NCBI GenBank assembly: GCA_021401465.1
Contig: JADDMT010000072.1
Coordinates: forward strand, 62,001-126,000
Length of the DNA stretch: 64,000 nt
Direction of reading: 5' to 3'
Source of the DNA: Teratosphaeria epicoccoides
Taxonomy: Eukaryota > Ascomycota > Dothideomycetes > Mycosphaerellales > Teratosphaeriaceae
Part shown: positions 53,408 through 63,994 of the stretch, one piece after another
Layout: each line of letters begins with the position of its first letter
How positions within the stretch are numbered: position 1 is the stretch's first letter
The notes under the pieces: generated by a model
Databases searched by the model: none
What the model saw: only the letters and a program-made list of their open reading frames with translations
What the model was told of the DNA's origin: nothing
Program-made: the position numbers and the translations under genes

Positions 53408-54193
53408 TGGTGGATGGATGTATAGACGGTGGGTACGTTAGGTTGCGAAAAGGTTACAATACAGGATGCTGTACAGCCATAGATGCTACGATGTGCACTT
53501 GAGCAAGATGGGAAGGTGCGGCAGATTGCGGCAGGACCGACACGTACGTGGACCTCCTCCATCTGAGCAAGTGCTCCGGATGTCATCTCAGAACATCTCG
53601 CCCGTAGTCCATTCCTCGCGCTCATTTCTCCCCATTGTAAGCGAAAGATGCAATGGACTTTCTCCCACCTCTGAGTGTACGCATCTGAGCTCTACAGAAT
53701 TCCGCCATCAGTGGTTTGGGCCCCAGAGCCGAGAAGATAAAGACTGCCACGCCCGTGTCGTTCTGCTTTCCATTTGGTCTCAGTGGTGGAAGCAGCTTGA
53801 TTCTGTCTCGGTGCTATCGAATCCAGTTCACCGGGTGACAGAATTCGACTTCGGGAAATGCTTCGTTAAGGATTTCGTTGCGTCTGCCCACGGCAACGCC
53901 AACCTCACTTTCGCAGTCCCGGCTCGATGCCTGTCAGCAGGGAACTAGACGTCGGCGTGTCCTGTAGAGCCCAAGAACCTGGCTCAGGCACAGAAGTTTT
54001 GATGAACAAAGCGCTACTGACTGAGTACACAGAGCTCCAATGCAGTTCTTGCTTCTCGCGTCTGTCGTTGCAATGTGTGTGTGTGAGAGAGAGAGTTTCG
54101 GCAGGGAGCGTCAGTGGCATTGTCCATGAAAACGGGACGAAGATTCTGCATTAAGCTGTGGAAATCACCACAAGCATGACCTGTATTGCTTCT
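53408..54193. other. Intergenic between AIP1 and ALG1 3' ends
   Basis: No supported gene. Two converging 3' flanks. Confidence 0.6.
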
Positions 54194-55666
54194 TCATTTG
54201 AGTCCAAACAGCTTCCCAGCCACAGGGTTCCACTCATCCTCCCATCTCCGCTCACGCTCCCGCATTGCTCCGTTCCTAATCTGCGTCAGCAGTCTCTCGT
54301 CGGGTCCAAATAGTCGCTGCAACAGCACACTCAGGTCTTCTGCAGTGTCGAAGCCCACTCCATTTTCCCCCTCTTTCACCAGCTCCCCCCACGCCTCGAA
54401 TTTCTTGCCTGCAACCGGTAACCCCGTCCCGAACATATCCACCACTTTCATCGGCAAATCCACACCCGATGACGACGTGTGTAGAGAGATGCCGAGGTCG
54501 GCAGATCCGAGAAGTCGGGCATAGTCTTCGATGGGGAGGAAGGCGGTTGTGATTGTTGCGTCTCCGAGCTTGCCTTCCTGCGTGAGTTGCTGTATGAGGT
54601 TCTTGTAGTAGGATTGTTGCGGGCCTTTTCCGGTTATGATGGCGAGGATTCGTGGGAGGGAGGGGCTTTGTTTGCGCGCGGAGGCGTAGAGGACTAGTGC
54701 GTCAAGGAGGATGCAGAAGTCTTCGTCGGGTGTCCAGGAGGTGGAGGAGACGATGAGACGCCATGAGCGGTCTTCCAGGGTACACTCTTGATCTTTGAGT
54801 TCGGGCCTTGTTCTGAGGAATTCGGTTCTCTGCTCGATGTTGAGAGGTTGGAAATGCTCAGCCGGGCGGTCATGGAGTGGCAAGGCGTCGACGCCCCATT
54901 TTTGCTTCAGAACCCGACACATTGCATTCGTGACAGCGAAGTGCGCCTTTGCTGTCTTCGCGAACAACCCCTCATACCACTCGCTTAGCCTGACAAAAGG
55001 GTGCTTTGGTCCCAATCTGAGCGCAAGAATCGTATACCCGAAATTATGCCAATCGATGACTAGCCTCGAGTTCCGGAAGAACGCCAGCATGCCTGCTACA
55101 GCGAGCGTAGGTATTGAAGGTGGATTTTGGACGAGGAGGTATTTGCAGGCTGGAGTACGATAACCGATGGTGTGGTAGAGGGTCTGTACCTGCCAGAGGA
55201 CTTTCAGAGGTCCGTAGAGCAGGAAGAGGAATCTGTTGCTTGTCTGGAACGGTGACGGGACCAGTCGCGTGATGCTGATGAAGCGATGAGCGTTCACATC
55301 CGGATGCACGTCGCTTTCCACATAGCCTATGAGATTCACGGAACCGCCCTGGCGGGCGATGGAGAGGGCGTGGTGTTGCATTCGCGGGCTGCGGCCGATG
55401 TCACCGAGGACGAGAATCTGGACCGAGGAGGGGAGGTCGAGAATGTCATTTTTGGATTTGTTATTTTGGAAGAAGGTGTAGCCGGATTTGGGGGGGTTTT
55501 GCTTATCGGAGTCGGTGAAGTCGGAGTCTTGGAGGGAGTGGGGATGGAAGTGGGAGTAGGCTGTGGGGAGGGTGAGGATGAAGATTGTGAAGGCTGTTGA
55601 GAGGATGACGGCGAGGGGGAGGATGAGCTCCCATATTGTGAGCCATGAGGGCGTCATCTCCGCCAT
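54194..55666 (-). CDS. ALG1: Chitobiosyldiphosphodolichol beta-mannosyltransferase Alg1
   Basis: A single exon of 490 aa on the minus strand, starting MAEMTPSWLTIW; the frame upstream has no ATG. Alg1 adds the first mannose, from GDP-Man, to GlcNAc2-PP-dolichol on the cytosolic face of the ER. An N-terminal membrane anchor (LILPLAVILSTAFTIFILTL) precedes the GT33 catalytic domain. Family words include VQILVLGDIGRSPRMQHHAL, VQNPPSIPTL, LVIDWHNFGYTILAL, STSWTPDEDFCILLDAL, ITGKGPQ and the donor-site region LGISLHTSSSGVDLPMKVVDMFG. The length and order are normal for fungal Alg1. Confidence 0.95.
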   Translation of the reverse strand: MAEMTPSWLTIWELILPLAVILSTAFTIFILTLPTAYSHFHPHSLQDSDFTDSDKQNPPKSGYTFFQNNKSKNDILDLPSSVQILVLGDIGRSPRMQHHALSIARQGGSVNLIGYVESDVHPDVNAHRFISITRLVPSPFQTSNRFLFLLYGPLKVLWQVQTLYHTIGYRTPACKYLLVQNPPSIPTLAVAGMLAFFRNSRLVIDWHNFGYTILALRLGPKHPFVRLSEWYEGLFAKTAKAHFAVTNAMCRVLKQKWGVDALPLHDRPAEHFQPLNIEQRTEFLRTRPELKDQECTLEDRSWRLIVSSTSWTPDEDFCILLDALVLYASARKQSPSLPRILAIITGKGPQQSYYKNLIQQLTQEGKLGDATITTAFLPIEDYARLLGSADLGISLHTSSSGVDLPMKVVDMFGTGLPVAGKKFEAWGELVKEGENGVGFDTAEDLSVLLQRLFGPDERLLTQIRNGAMRERERRWEDEWNPVAGKLFGLK

Positions 55667-56563
55667 GTCAACAGATGAGGCGTTGGCCTCATTGAGAGGT
55701 CTGGTGCACGCATGGAACTTTGGCACTGGGTAGCGACTTTTGGCTTGGAAGGTGGAACCGCATTTATTTCAACTTGTGAAGTCTCCCTCCTTTCCATCCT
55801 TCCATCCTTCCATCCTTCCATCAGCGCTCGACGACAATATGGTCGAGCCAACACTCGGACACATACAACTGGACTCAGGTCCGGCTTTGGCTTCGATATG
55901 CTTGGGACTTGATCGCGAGATGCAATGGCCTGCCCATTACTCACCGCATTGCTTGCCTTAGGAGACCTCTTCTTCGACCCTTGACTCGACAAGTGCGATC
56001 AAGTTTACGCTTCGGCTCTTTGGAATCTACAGGACTGTCAAATCCGACAATTACCTGTTAACAGCAGCTCGCAACGGCAGCCACAGCGCCGCGGAGCTCC
56101 TCGGCCGTGACTGTAATCAGCTTGCTGATCCGGAAGCATTTTACAAGTTCTGGCTCGCGGCGGAGATCAAGACGAAGCCATATCAGTCATGCACTCAAAA
56201 TGTTTTCGGCAAGCTGGACTTGATGGATTGTCTCGGACACTTACCACCCCAGCTCAAGTCTTGCCGCTTGCGAGAAGAATCATGCTTTTCACCCCTCGCC
56301 GCGGAGGTAGGCTCATGCAGAGAAAGTGATAAAAGGTAGAAGACAACCACTTGCCGCGGGCGGCAGAGTTTATAGCGATTGTACGGCTGCTGTGGATTAC
56401 AACTAGGAGCTGCAAATAGGAATTTTCGAATGCTGCCCGTGGGGGAGGGGAGCATTAGCGCCCTTTCAGCTGAAGAGCTCTTTCCTGTTCAGCCACTCTG
56501 TGCGAGCACCAGCCCAGCCCAAACTACCGCAGGTCAACCCTACGAGACCACGCAACGACTCGC
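55667..56563. other. Intergenic, ALG1 promoter side
   Basis: No supported gene. Contains an 8-bp tandem repeat at 55793-55822. Confidence 0.6.
55793..55822. repeat. 8-bp tandem repeat TCCATCCT, 3.75 copies
   Basis: Read directly. It lies about 130 bp upstream of the ALG1 start codon, so it may sit in the promoter or 5' leader. Confidence 0.8.
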
Positions 56564-57606
56564 TCAAGCATCAGCAAGATGCGTCTCCTTCAGGGGCCCC
56601 AAATAGTCCCACTTGCCCACATCCACGCCCTCCTTCCTCAAAACCGCATACGCAGTCGTGACATGGAAGAAATAATTCGGCAGCGCCCACCTCTGAATAT
56701 ACTCGAGGCCGGTGAACTAATTGCAACAAACACGTCAGCACCAAGTCGTCCTCCCCATTGGACTTTTCCTCATTCCGCTGCCCAACAACGAAGCTAAAAA
56801 ATAAAAGTTAGACCCATACCTTCAGATCAGCAAACTTGGTCTTCACCTCCACCTTTGTCTTTTCTTTCCCCTCAAACGCCTCCGGCTTCACAGCCTTGAG
56901 GTACGCGATCGTGTCGTCGAGACGCTTGTACACATCCGCGAAAGTCTTTTCATTGTCTGGGAAGACCTTGTCCTCGACGCCTGCGACGCGGGGGGCGACG
57001 TGTTTCGCGGTGTTGCAGGCGGTTTGGATTTGGAAGGTGAAGCTGAGATGGATTGGCGAGGTTAGTTCAGCTGGAGGTAGCGCGTATTCAGAGAGGGGGT
57101 GGTGTCGTTCGTGTTGTACATAGATGTGCTGGGTTGAGGAGACGATGAAGTGTCGTCGTCGTCGATGTAGGAGAGGAGAGCTTCCTCGTGCCTGTGCAGA
57201 TAATAACAGTAATGAAGAACAGAGAGAGAGAGAGAGTACTCACGGCTACAGAAACTCGTTAGCCAAAGGAGCCAAAAAAAAAGGGAAATCCCCCTATCCC
57301 TCTGCAAAGCTTTTATGCAATAGAGACGGATTGAACCAAAGAAAACATACCAGCATATCCTCTCTCAACCTCAACGCCATGAATTTTTCCTCCTCCATGC
57401 CGCTCTTCTGCGCCCACGCCTCGCCCTTCTTGACGATCTGCTTCAAGCTCTCCAAGCCCGAGATGAAAATGGGGATTGCTAGGTGTTCACCACATCAGTC
57501 GCAAATCCCTGCCCTGGATCCGACGTTTGCGTCGGTTTTCTTGCTTTTGGGGCACGGGGAGACGGGAGGCGAGAGACGTACTCAGTTCGTAGAGCAGGGG
57601 CGCCAT
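56564..57606 (-). CDS. DUF1993-family protein with a 2-nt microexon
   Basis: Five exons on the minus strand: 57582-57606 (25 bp), 57351-57478 (128), 57244-57245 (2), 56820-57042 (223) and 56564-56716 (153). The total is 531 bp, or 176 aa. Spliced, it reads MAPLLYELTIPIFISGLE, then LRLREDMLPFTFQIQTACNT, KTFADVYKRLDDTIAYLK, FTGLEYIQRWALPNYFFHVT and AYAVLRKEGVDVGKWDYLG. That is the full DUF1993 plan, small alpha-helical proteins of unknown function resembling the DinB-like bundle, at normal length (about 170 aa). The GTATGT/GTAG, GTGAGT/TCAG and other splice signals are standard. Without the 2-nt exon, the second and fourth exons are out of phase and the conserved DMLPxxFQIQTA segment is lost. 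Introns of 103, 105, 201 and 103 bp are longer than elsewhere in this window. Confidence 0.88.
57244..57245 (-). other. 2-nt microexon (CC) of the DUF1993 gene
   Basis: On the minus strand, GGCTAACGAGTTTCTGTAG precedes CC, and GTGAGTACTC follows. Upstream exon ATGCTG plus CC plus downstream CTTCACC gives M-L-P-F-T in frame. Both flanking introns have a branch site (GGCTAAC; GAACTAAC). Confidence 0.8.
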
Positions 57607-58205
57607 ATTCGCTAGATGTGCAGGTAAAGAGCTGATGCGGGTGCGATTGTTGATGGCGTGAATATTGCAAGGGAGGGGTAGAATAACAGGTTTGAGAGGT
57701 TCTCGATGTGCTCGATGTGCTCGATGTGCAATGAAGTGGACGATTATAGAATGCTTCCTACTTCAACCCTGCTTTATCTATCTATTTCCCTTCCGTCGCG
57801 TCAAAGATTGAGAGCTTCACCGCCGGGCCCTCCTCCGCTGACAAACCCAGGTTCCACTGCGCTGACACCATTGGCCAAACTCTGTCCTTCGAGCCCACGA
57901 AGATGTGGAATCAGGGAATTATCGGCGGATTTTGCGTAAGCACCCGTTGCCAGCACCGATCCTGCAGGTCTGTGCAGATATAAGCTGAGAGACAAGCGAG
58001 GTCAGGGTCACACCGTGATGCGTGCAAGAATCATGATATACACCTTTGATGCATAGATACAACCGGAAGCGTCACTCCCTCTAACCCCATGCAAGATATT
58101 CAAATCCCAAAAGATTCCATCTAGCAGCAATAGCCAACCGGGAGCTCCAAAGAACGATTCCCAAACAAACCACGCCATGCATCTACAACCCAAGAAGCCT
58201 GGCCC
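57607..58205. other. Intergenic, no gene seen
   Basis: Shared upstream region of the DUF1993 gene and 3' flank of the zinc transporter. A 9-bp tandem repeat lies at 57702-57728. Confidence 0.6.
57702..57728. repeat. 9-bp tandem repeat CTCGATGTG, three copies
   Basis: Read directly. It lies about 100 bp upstream of the DUF1993 start codon. Confidence 0.85.
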
Positions 58206-61200
58206 TCAACCAACTTTCAACAACGGCGTCGATTTCGCTTTCAACCCGCCCACACCCAGACTTTCATTCCCACCCCCACCATTCGTCATCATATTCGCCA
58301 GCGCCGCACCACCGATACTCCCATTCCGCATGTGCGCTCTCGCGCCCGCGCCTCCGCACCAGCAGGGTCCGTCGCCTTCGGTCTCGACGTGGATGACGAG
58401 GTCCATGCCCTTATCGCGCGTGAACTCGGTGACGCGCTGGAGGACCTTGTCAGGGTTTGTGTTATGGGCGGCAATGATGTGGATGACGCCTTTGATGCGG
58501 AGAGATCTGTGCTCAGTTTCTTTATGGTTTGAGTTGTGTGAATGGCTCTGGTCGTGGCCGTGATGGTCAAGAGAGTGATCATGAGAATGCGTGTGATCGT
58601 GAGTATGAGAATGGTCACGGTCATGTCCATGATCATGGTGATCGTGATCGTGTGAGTGCTGATTATGATCGTGCGATTGGTGACCATGGTCGTGGCCGTG
58701 CCCATGCGAACAGCCATGGCCGTGCGCATGATCGTGTCCATGATTGTGCCCATGTTCATGCCCACCAGCATCCGCATCATCGATCCAAAATCTTGGCACC
58801 GCATATCCAACCACTCCTCTCAGCTCACCCAGGTCATGAAGGACATTCTTGATACTGTACTCCTCCGCCTCAGGAATGACCAGCAACAGTTTCTGCCCGG
58901 AGGATATCACAAGAGGAACAGCCGCCGCGAATATCAGTATCGCAATCAGAATGGTCGCCGCCGGATCCCAGAGGTACCAAGGCTTCCACAATGTCAGCCC
59001 CGTAGAAATGATGACAGCAAGCGAGCCGCCAGCGTCTGCAGCGACGTGCAGGAAGATTCCGTGCATGTTCTCGTTATGATCATGCCCATGATCGTGGCCT
59101 CCATGGGAATGTCCATGGTCGTGCCCATGATCATGTCCCGCATGCGCGTGGCCAAAGGCGAAGAGACCAATCATGTTGACCACTAGGCCCGCGACAGACA
59201 CCACGAGCAGCTCCTGAACATGTCGGAGCTCTTTGTGCTCGACGATTCCTTCGATGGCCTCCCAGACGAACTCAACAGACACCAGCATTAGGAAGACTCC
59301 GTTCCCAAAGCCAGCTAGCGTGTTGAGCTTGCCCCATCCATACGGCTTCTCGGGCGTAGGAGGAAATTTGCTTGCGACAGCTGCAGCGAGCCCTACGACG
59401 AGGCCTAGGCAGTCGAAGAACATGTGGACCGTGTCCGAGAGTAAACCCAGCGAGCCCGAAAGGTAGCCGTATACACCTTGCACGAACATGAAGGCGAAGT
59501 TGAGGGTTGTAAAGTAGGCGATTCGTCGCGAGTCCTTCTCACTGAGGATGCCGTGAAGTAATGAACCAGGCTCGACGTGATTGAGAAGAGATCGCGTAAG
59601 TCGCGAATGGCTTACGGGCGCCGCAGCATGCTGATGATGGTCATGATGATGGTGTGCATCGGCGTGTGCGTGATTGTGGTCGTGATGATGGTCATGTGGT
59701 GGTGTGCCTTCCGCAGTAATATGGTCAAACAGAACGCCCAAGAAACTCAATGCTGAAAGCCCGCCGTTGCAAACGGTTCCAGGCCAGATAGAAGGCGAGT
59801 ATGAGAATGATAGACAGGCCGTGAGTAAACATCCAAGACCAAGACCAGTTTGGTACTTGCTGCCGCGGAGAGTATGTGGCTGTGCGAAGAAGACGGCTGC
59901 GGTCATGGCAGCGATCGCGAGGGTGCTAAAGGTCATTGCTATGCTGCTGATCGGCGGTGCGGTGTTCCAGAATATGGAAAATGCGATCGTCAGGACAGAC
60001 ATCAGTATTCCAGATATCAGTGTCATGTTGACGTCTGCCGTAGACGCCGTGAGAGGTGAAGTGACAGCGCGGGCGATGATTGTCGCGCTCCAGGCTGGTC
60101 CATGCCCGGTTGGCGCAGCAGGTAATGGTAGGTGTAGCAGCAACACTGACGACAGCAGCGCCAGGTATCCAGATACCATATGCGTGAACGGTGCTTGGAA
60201 CGTGAGCCCAGTGAAATCCAGCACCATGCTCATCCCAATGACGATCGCTGTCGCAGAGACCGCGGAGAGCATGTGCTTCTGTTTGAAAAGCGACCGCTTC
60301 AACCCAGCATGCGCACCCGTCAGTCCAGCAGCATGTGTAGCCAGCAGCACCAGTCCTGTCCTCAACCCACCAATCTGCATCGCGGCATAAAACGGCAATC
60401 CCAGACTCAGCGACCTCAACAACATGTCCTGCACCGACCTGATACTCAACAGCGTCCTCGCCGCATGATCTCCCACCCTCGCACCCGAGCCTTTCCGCCG
60501 ATCCAGTTGCCGTCCTGAAGCCCTCATCTTCGCCAGAATACCCACCAGCAACAACGTCCCAGACGTCAACGTGCCGGCCTCAATCAGTCCCGAATCACTA
60601 CTGAACTTCCGCTGGGGCAACTTCACGGTCTGCCCGCCTTGTCCATGCTGCAGTCTCGCGTACAATGGCAGAGGATGTGTCCCACCTCCCAGTTCCTCTC
60701 CAGATATCGACGAGTATGCGGCGCTAGCCAGCATGTACGGCAGCGGTATGAGCATTGCCGTCAGCGCCTCAGGCAGACTGAACCATGACGTCGAAGCCGG
60801 CGGAAAGTTGCCTTCGCTCACAATCCTGTTTAATGCAGGTCGGTATACTCCACTCCTCGGGTCTGCTGGTCGGCCCAGGTCACTCTCGCCTCGTGGACGC
60901 CCACTCTTCATGGGCGAGAAAGACTTGGTATATCTTTGCCCGTTCGCGTGTCCAGTCCATCCGCCAGAGCTCTTCTGCTGTTCGAAAGCGCCCGTATTCG
61001 TTTCGAAGGGAGTGTGCCAGGATTGGTTGGGCTGGTTGGGAGAGTGCAAGGGACTCGTCTCTCGGCTCGATTCGGCGTGGGTGTACAACGAGCCATGCGA
61101 CCCAGCTTGCCCGACGCCATGCTTGTGTTGCGGAGGGAAAGTGGGGCCATTCGCTCCTGCTGCATTGGGAGTCGGCGAAAGGTAGGGCGAGCTGTTGTAG

Positions 61201-61274
61201 GAGTGAGCGTGGCCATGGTGGACGTGCGAGTGCTGGCTTCCACCATTCGTGGGGAGCGCATACGTGGAAGCCAT
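58206..61274 (-). CDS. MSC2: Msc2-type zinc transporter, cation diffusion facilitator
   Basis: A single exon of 1,022 aa on the minus strand. Msc2 is an ER/nuclear-envelope CDF protein that, in yeast, works with Zrg17 to load zinc into the early secretory pathway. The N-terminal 170 residues are disordered and Ser/His/Pro-rich. A long multi-span N-terminal membrane part follows (about 165-520). A His-rich loop comes next (HDHHHDHNHAHADAHHHH, about 525-555). The CDF domain starts RRIAYFTTLNFAFMFVQG, and SDTVHMFFDCLGL carries the HxxxD zinc-site motif. A second His-rich loop (HAGHDHGHDHGHSHGGHDHG, about 715-735) precedes the remaining helices (LHVAADAGGSLAVIISTGL, with the second HxxxD). A very long HDH-rich stretch (about 825-920) interrupts the cytosolic C-terminal domain, which resumes as LRIKGVIHIIAAHNTNPD. 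Confidence 0.93.
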   Translation of the reverse strand: MASTYALPTNGGSQHSHVHHGHAHSYNSSPYLSPTPNAAGANGPTFPPQHKHGVGQAGSHGSLYTHAESSRETSPLHSPNQPNQSWHTPFETNTGAFEQQKSSGGWTGHANGQRYTKSFSPMKSGRPRGESDLGRPADPRSGVYRPALNRIVSEGNFPPASTSWFSLPEALTAMLIPLPYMLASAAYSSISGEELGGGTHPLPLYARLQHGQGGQTVKLPQRKFSSDSGLIEAGTLTSGTLLLVGILAKMRASGRQLDRRKGSGARVGDHAARTLLSIRSVQDMLLRSLSLGLPFYAAMQIGGLRTGLVLLATHAAGLTGAHAGLKRSLFKQKHMLSAVSATAIVIGMSMVLDFTGLTFQAPFTHMVSGYLALLSSVLLLHLPLPAAPTGHGPAWSATIIARAVTSPLTASTADVNMTLISGILMSVLTIAFSIFWNTAPPISSIAMTFSTLAIAAMTAAVFFAQPHTLRGSKYQTGLGLGCLLTACLSFSYSPSIWPGTVCNGGLSALSFLGVLFDHITAEGTPPHDHHHDHNHAHADAHHHHDHHQHAAAPVSHSRLTRSLLNHVEPGSLLHGILSEKDSRRIAYFTTLNFAFMFVQGVYGYLSGSLGLLSDTVHMFFDCLGLVVGLAAAVASKFPPTPEKPYGWGKLNTLAGFGNGVFLMLVSVEFVWEAIEGIVEHKELRHVQELLVVSVAGLVVNMIGLFAFGHAHAGHDHGHDHGHSHGGHDHGHDHNENMHGIFLHVAADAGGSLAVIISTGLTLWKPWYLWDPAATILIAILIFAAAVPLVISSGQKLLLVIPEAEEYSIKNVLHDLGELRGVVGYAVPRFWIDDADAGGHEHGHNHGHDHAHGHGCSHGHGHDHGHQSHDHNQHSHDHDHHDHGHDRDHSHTHDHTHSHDHSLDHHGHDQSHSHNSNHKETEHRSLRIKGVIHIIAAHNTNPDKVLQRVTEFTRDKGMDLVIHVETEGDGPCWCGGAGARAHMRNGSIGGAALANMMTNGGGGNESLGVGGLKAKSTPLLKVG

Positions 61275-61801
61275 GAGCTGCCACGTGCTGGTGCTGATAG
61301 ATCAGTCCACCCTTTCTCAGTCTTGCATTCTGTCCTGTCTGTCGTGTCGCCGCCTCCCCTCTGCCATAAGGTATGAAGCTTTGCTACGTAAAGTGGCGCC
61401 CAGGCCAGGTGATGAAGACGGCAGTCCGGTCCGTTATCAGCGACGGATCTGGAGAAGCTACGTGGGTGAGCACGGATGCTCTTTGTTCGCACAATAATAT
61501 TAATTACACAATAAAATGCATGCTCGCCCAAGCCCCTTTCCATCTTGCCAACTAAATTAGCGGATGCCCGCGCGTAGATGTCTCAGATCTTGAGACCCTG
61601 AGACTGGCCCTGGAATCAACATATCATCAGCCACAAATCAATGTGGCTGTGCAGTATGCTTTGCATGCCATCGATAATGCTTGGCCATCATAGGTCGACC
61701 GTATTCGGCCAAGCCATCAAAATGCCGACCCGACTCATGTCACCGTCATGTGCAGGGCAAGACACCAAGTCGGATCGCAAAACTCATTGACAGGTAAACT
61801 C
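61275..61801. other. Intergenic, no gene seen
   Basis: The zinc transporter promoter should be at the left side. No supported ORF. Confidence 0.6.
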
Positions 61802-63994
61802 CTACCAAAGCACATAATCCGTAATCATCCCCTTCTCCTCCTCATCCTCTCTCGCCCTCTCATCAAAAATAAACTCATCCAGCATCTCATTCGAAAACCT
61901 CGTCCGTAAATCCTCCAGCGTCCAATTATGCCCCTCCCCAATCCTCGCCAGCACCCGCTTAAGCTCAGAAACATCCTCCCTACAATCCTCAAACTTCAAT
62001 CTCTCCAACCACCTCTCCCCCTCAACTGCAAATTGATACCTGCCCCAAACATCAGTAAATCAGTAACCACTTAATAGAACTGTGCAGAGCACTCACCACT
62101 CCCTCCCCCAAGCCGGTCTGACCTTCAATCTCTCCCCCTCAGCACCCTTGTACGAAGTCCACTTCTTGAGCACCTCCTGCGCATAACATTTCCACAAACC
62201 CACCGGCTTCACAGCACTTCCTGCAGTGCCAATCTCAATCGAGCAGGTCGCCATCTCAGTCCCTCTCTGCGGCGCCATAATCATGCCGCTGCCACCAGTG
62301 ATCCTCATCTTCAGCGGCAAGCGTTGCGGACACTCATCACTACACTTGTGCGCCTTCACAATCGCGTCCCACCACGCCCGTTGCACGACCGTGTAATCGA
62401 CTTTGTCTGGCTGATCAGCACGAGGCTGCAGCGGGATGTGGACTGTCAGATTCCTGATGCAACCATGTTGGTCGAGCGTTTTGGAGACCGGGTTGCGAGG
62501 TAGAGAAGCGTGCATGGACTTTGCATTCTTTTCGCCAGGTATGCTGACTCTGAGACCAGCGAATAAGGAGATTAGAGTGATGCCCGCTTCTGTTATGCCT
62601 GTTTCGTCTGAGAGTATGTCCAGAAGTGGAGAGGACTGCATAATGTGAAGGGTGAGATCCTCGATGAAGAGCAGGAAGGAGTTGAGATCGCTTTGAGGCT
62701 TCTGCAGACCCGAGGCACCAGTAGTGGGACTCCGGCTGTTTATCCAGACATAGTCATCATACGGGAACCAAGACCATTCAATATCTTGATCATCGTCAGC
62801 AAGCTGCTCGAATGCCTCCTGAGCTCGCCGCTTTTCCACCTCACTCAACGGCTTCTCCGGACACAGCACCGGCGGAATCAACTCTTCCGACATATCGGGC
62901 GGTGGCGGAATCGCCTCAACGACAGGCACACGCAGCTCACTTGACGCCTCGACCGCATGCGTCCCCCTCCCGAGCTCAATAGTAAGATGCGTAACCACCC
63001 CCATCAATCCAAAACATCCACCTGCTACACGCAAGTGCTCAGGATCCACCACCTCCCTCACCTCTCCGTGCGCGTCAACGTACTCCACTTTCCGAACCAA
63101 ATCATCCAAACTACAACTCCTCCTCCCGCCACCAAGGTACATCGTCGCGACAGCACCACCGACCGTGACCTCTACCTCGCCAGAATCGAATGGTAAAGCC
63201 AACCTATTCTCCCCACACCACCTCCCCAATCCGCCAAGCGACACCGCAGCAGCAACCCTAACCAACTTCCTCTCACCCTCCGAACCCTCCACATCCCCCA
63301 CCGGCTCTACCGTTTCCAACTCCGCCACCACAGGCTCCGGCAACGGCCACACACCACCCTCCGGCACCTGCCTCTCACCTCCCAAACTCCGCATCAAAAT
63401 CAAAACCTGGCCATCCCTCCCAAACACCGGTGCCAAAGAGTTTCTAAACCCAGCACACCTCACGCTCAAATTCCTCTCGCCAGCAAACCGCACGATCCTC
63501 TGAATCCCCGCCACCGTGCTCGGCACAAAAGTGTACCGCGGCGAATTCCTCACTGTACCGCTTCGGTTGCGGAACGGGACTTGCTTGTAAATCGTGACAT
63601 GGTGCTGCTCCTCGCCTTTCACGAAGAGATCTTCGAAGAGCCAGGAGAACGCCGTCGCGAAGTCGCGGAAGCCCTGGTGATCGGTTCCTTCCAGCCTCAC
63701 GCCTTCAGCCGAGATGTGGGCGCGGGGCAGAGATGCCAACCGGGCCAATTCATCCCTGTGCGAGCGCGAAGGCCCGCGTTGGAAGCCTTCTGCTGCTGCT
63801 TCCGCGCTGGATCCCGACACGAAGTTCTCCAGGGCTGATCGTTCGGTGTCGGTGAGTGGGGACAAGAGGTTCTGGTACGTCTGATCTATGTCGGCATCAC
63901 GGAAGACCTTCAGAATTCGGCGGGTAAGATCCACAGCATCATTCTCAATCTCATCCGCAACATAGTCCTCCAGTAAGGACAGCAAGCCCGGCAT
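61802..63994 (-). CDS. FAD-linked (PCMH-type) oxidoreductase
   Basis: Exons on the minus strand 62097-63994 and 61802-62039, with a 57-bp intron (donor GTGAGT, acceptor GGGCAG); 711 aa. The chosen ATG lies 6 bp from the window edge and the frame is open beyond it, so an upstream extension is possible. The FAD-binding part has YTFVPSTVAGIQRIVRFAGE, the VRCAGFRNS loop, the LPFDSGEVEVTVGGAVATMY stretch, and GGCFGLMGVVTHLTIEL. The C-terminal part carries KMRITGGSGMIMAP, and VRPAWGREWYQF where aldonolactone oxidases have a RPHWxK motif. It is therefore a vanillyl-alcohol-oxidase-fold enzyme related to sugar or lactone oxidases. The substrate is unknown, and no secretion signal is seen. Confidence 0.85.
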
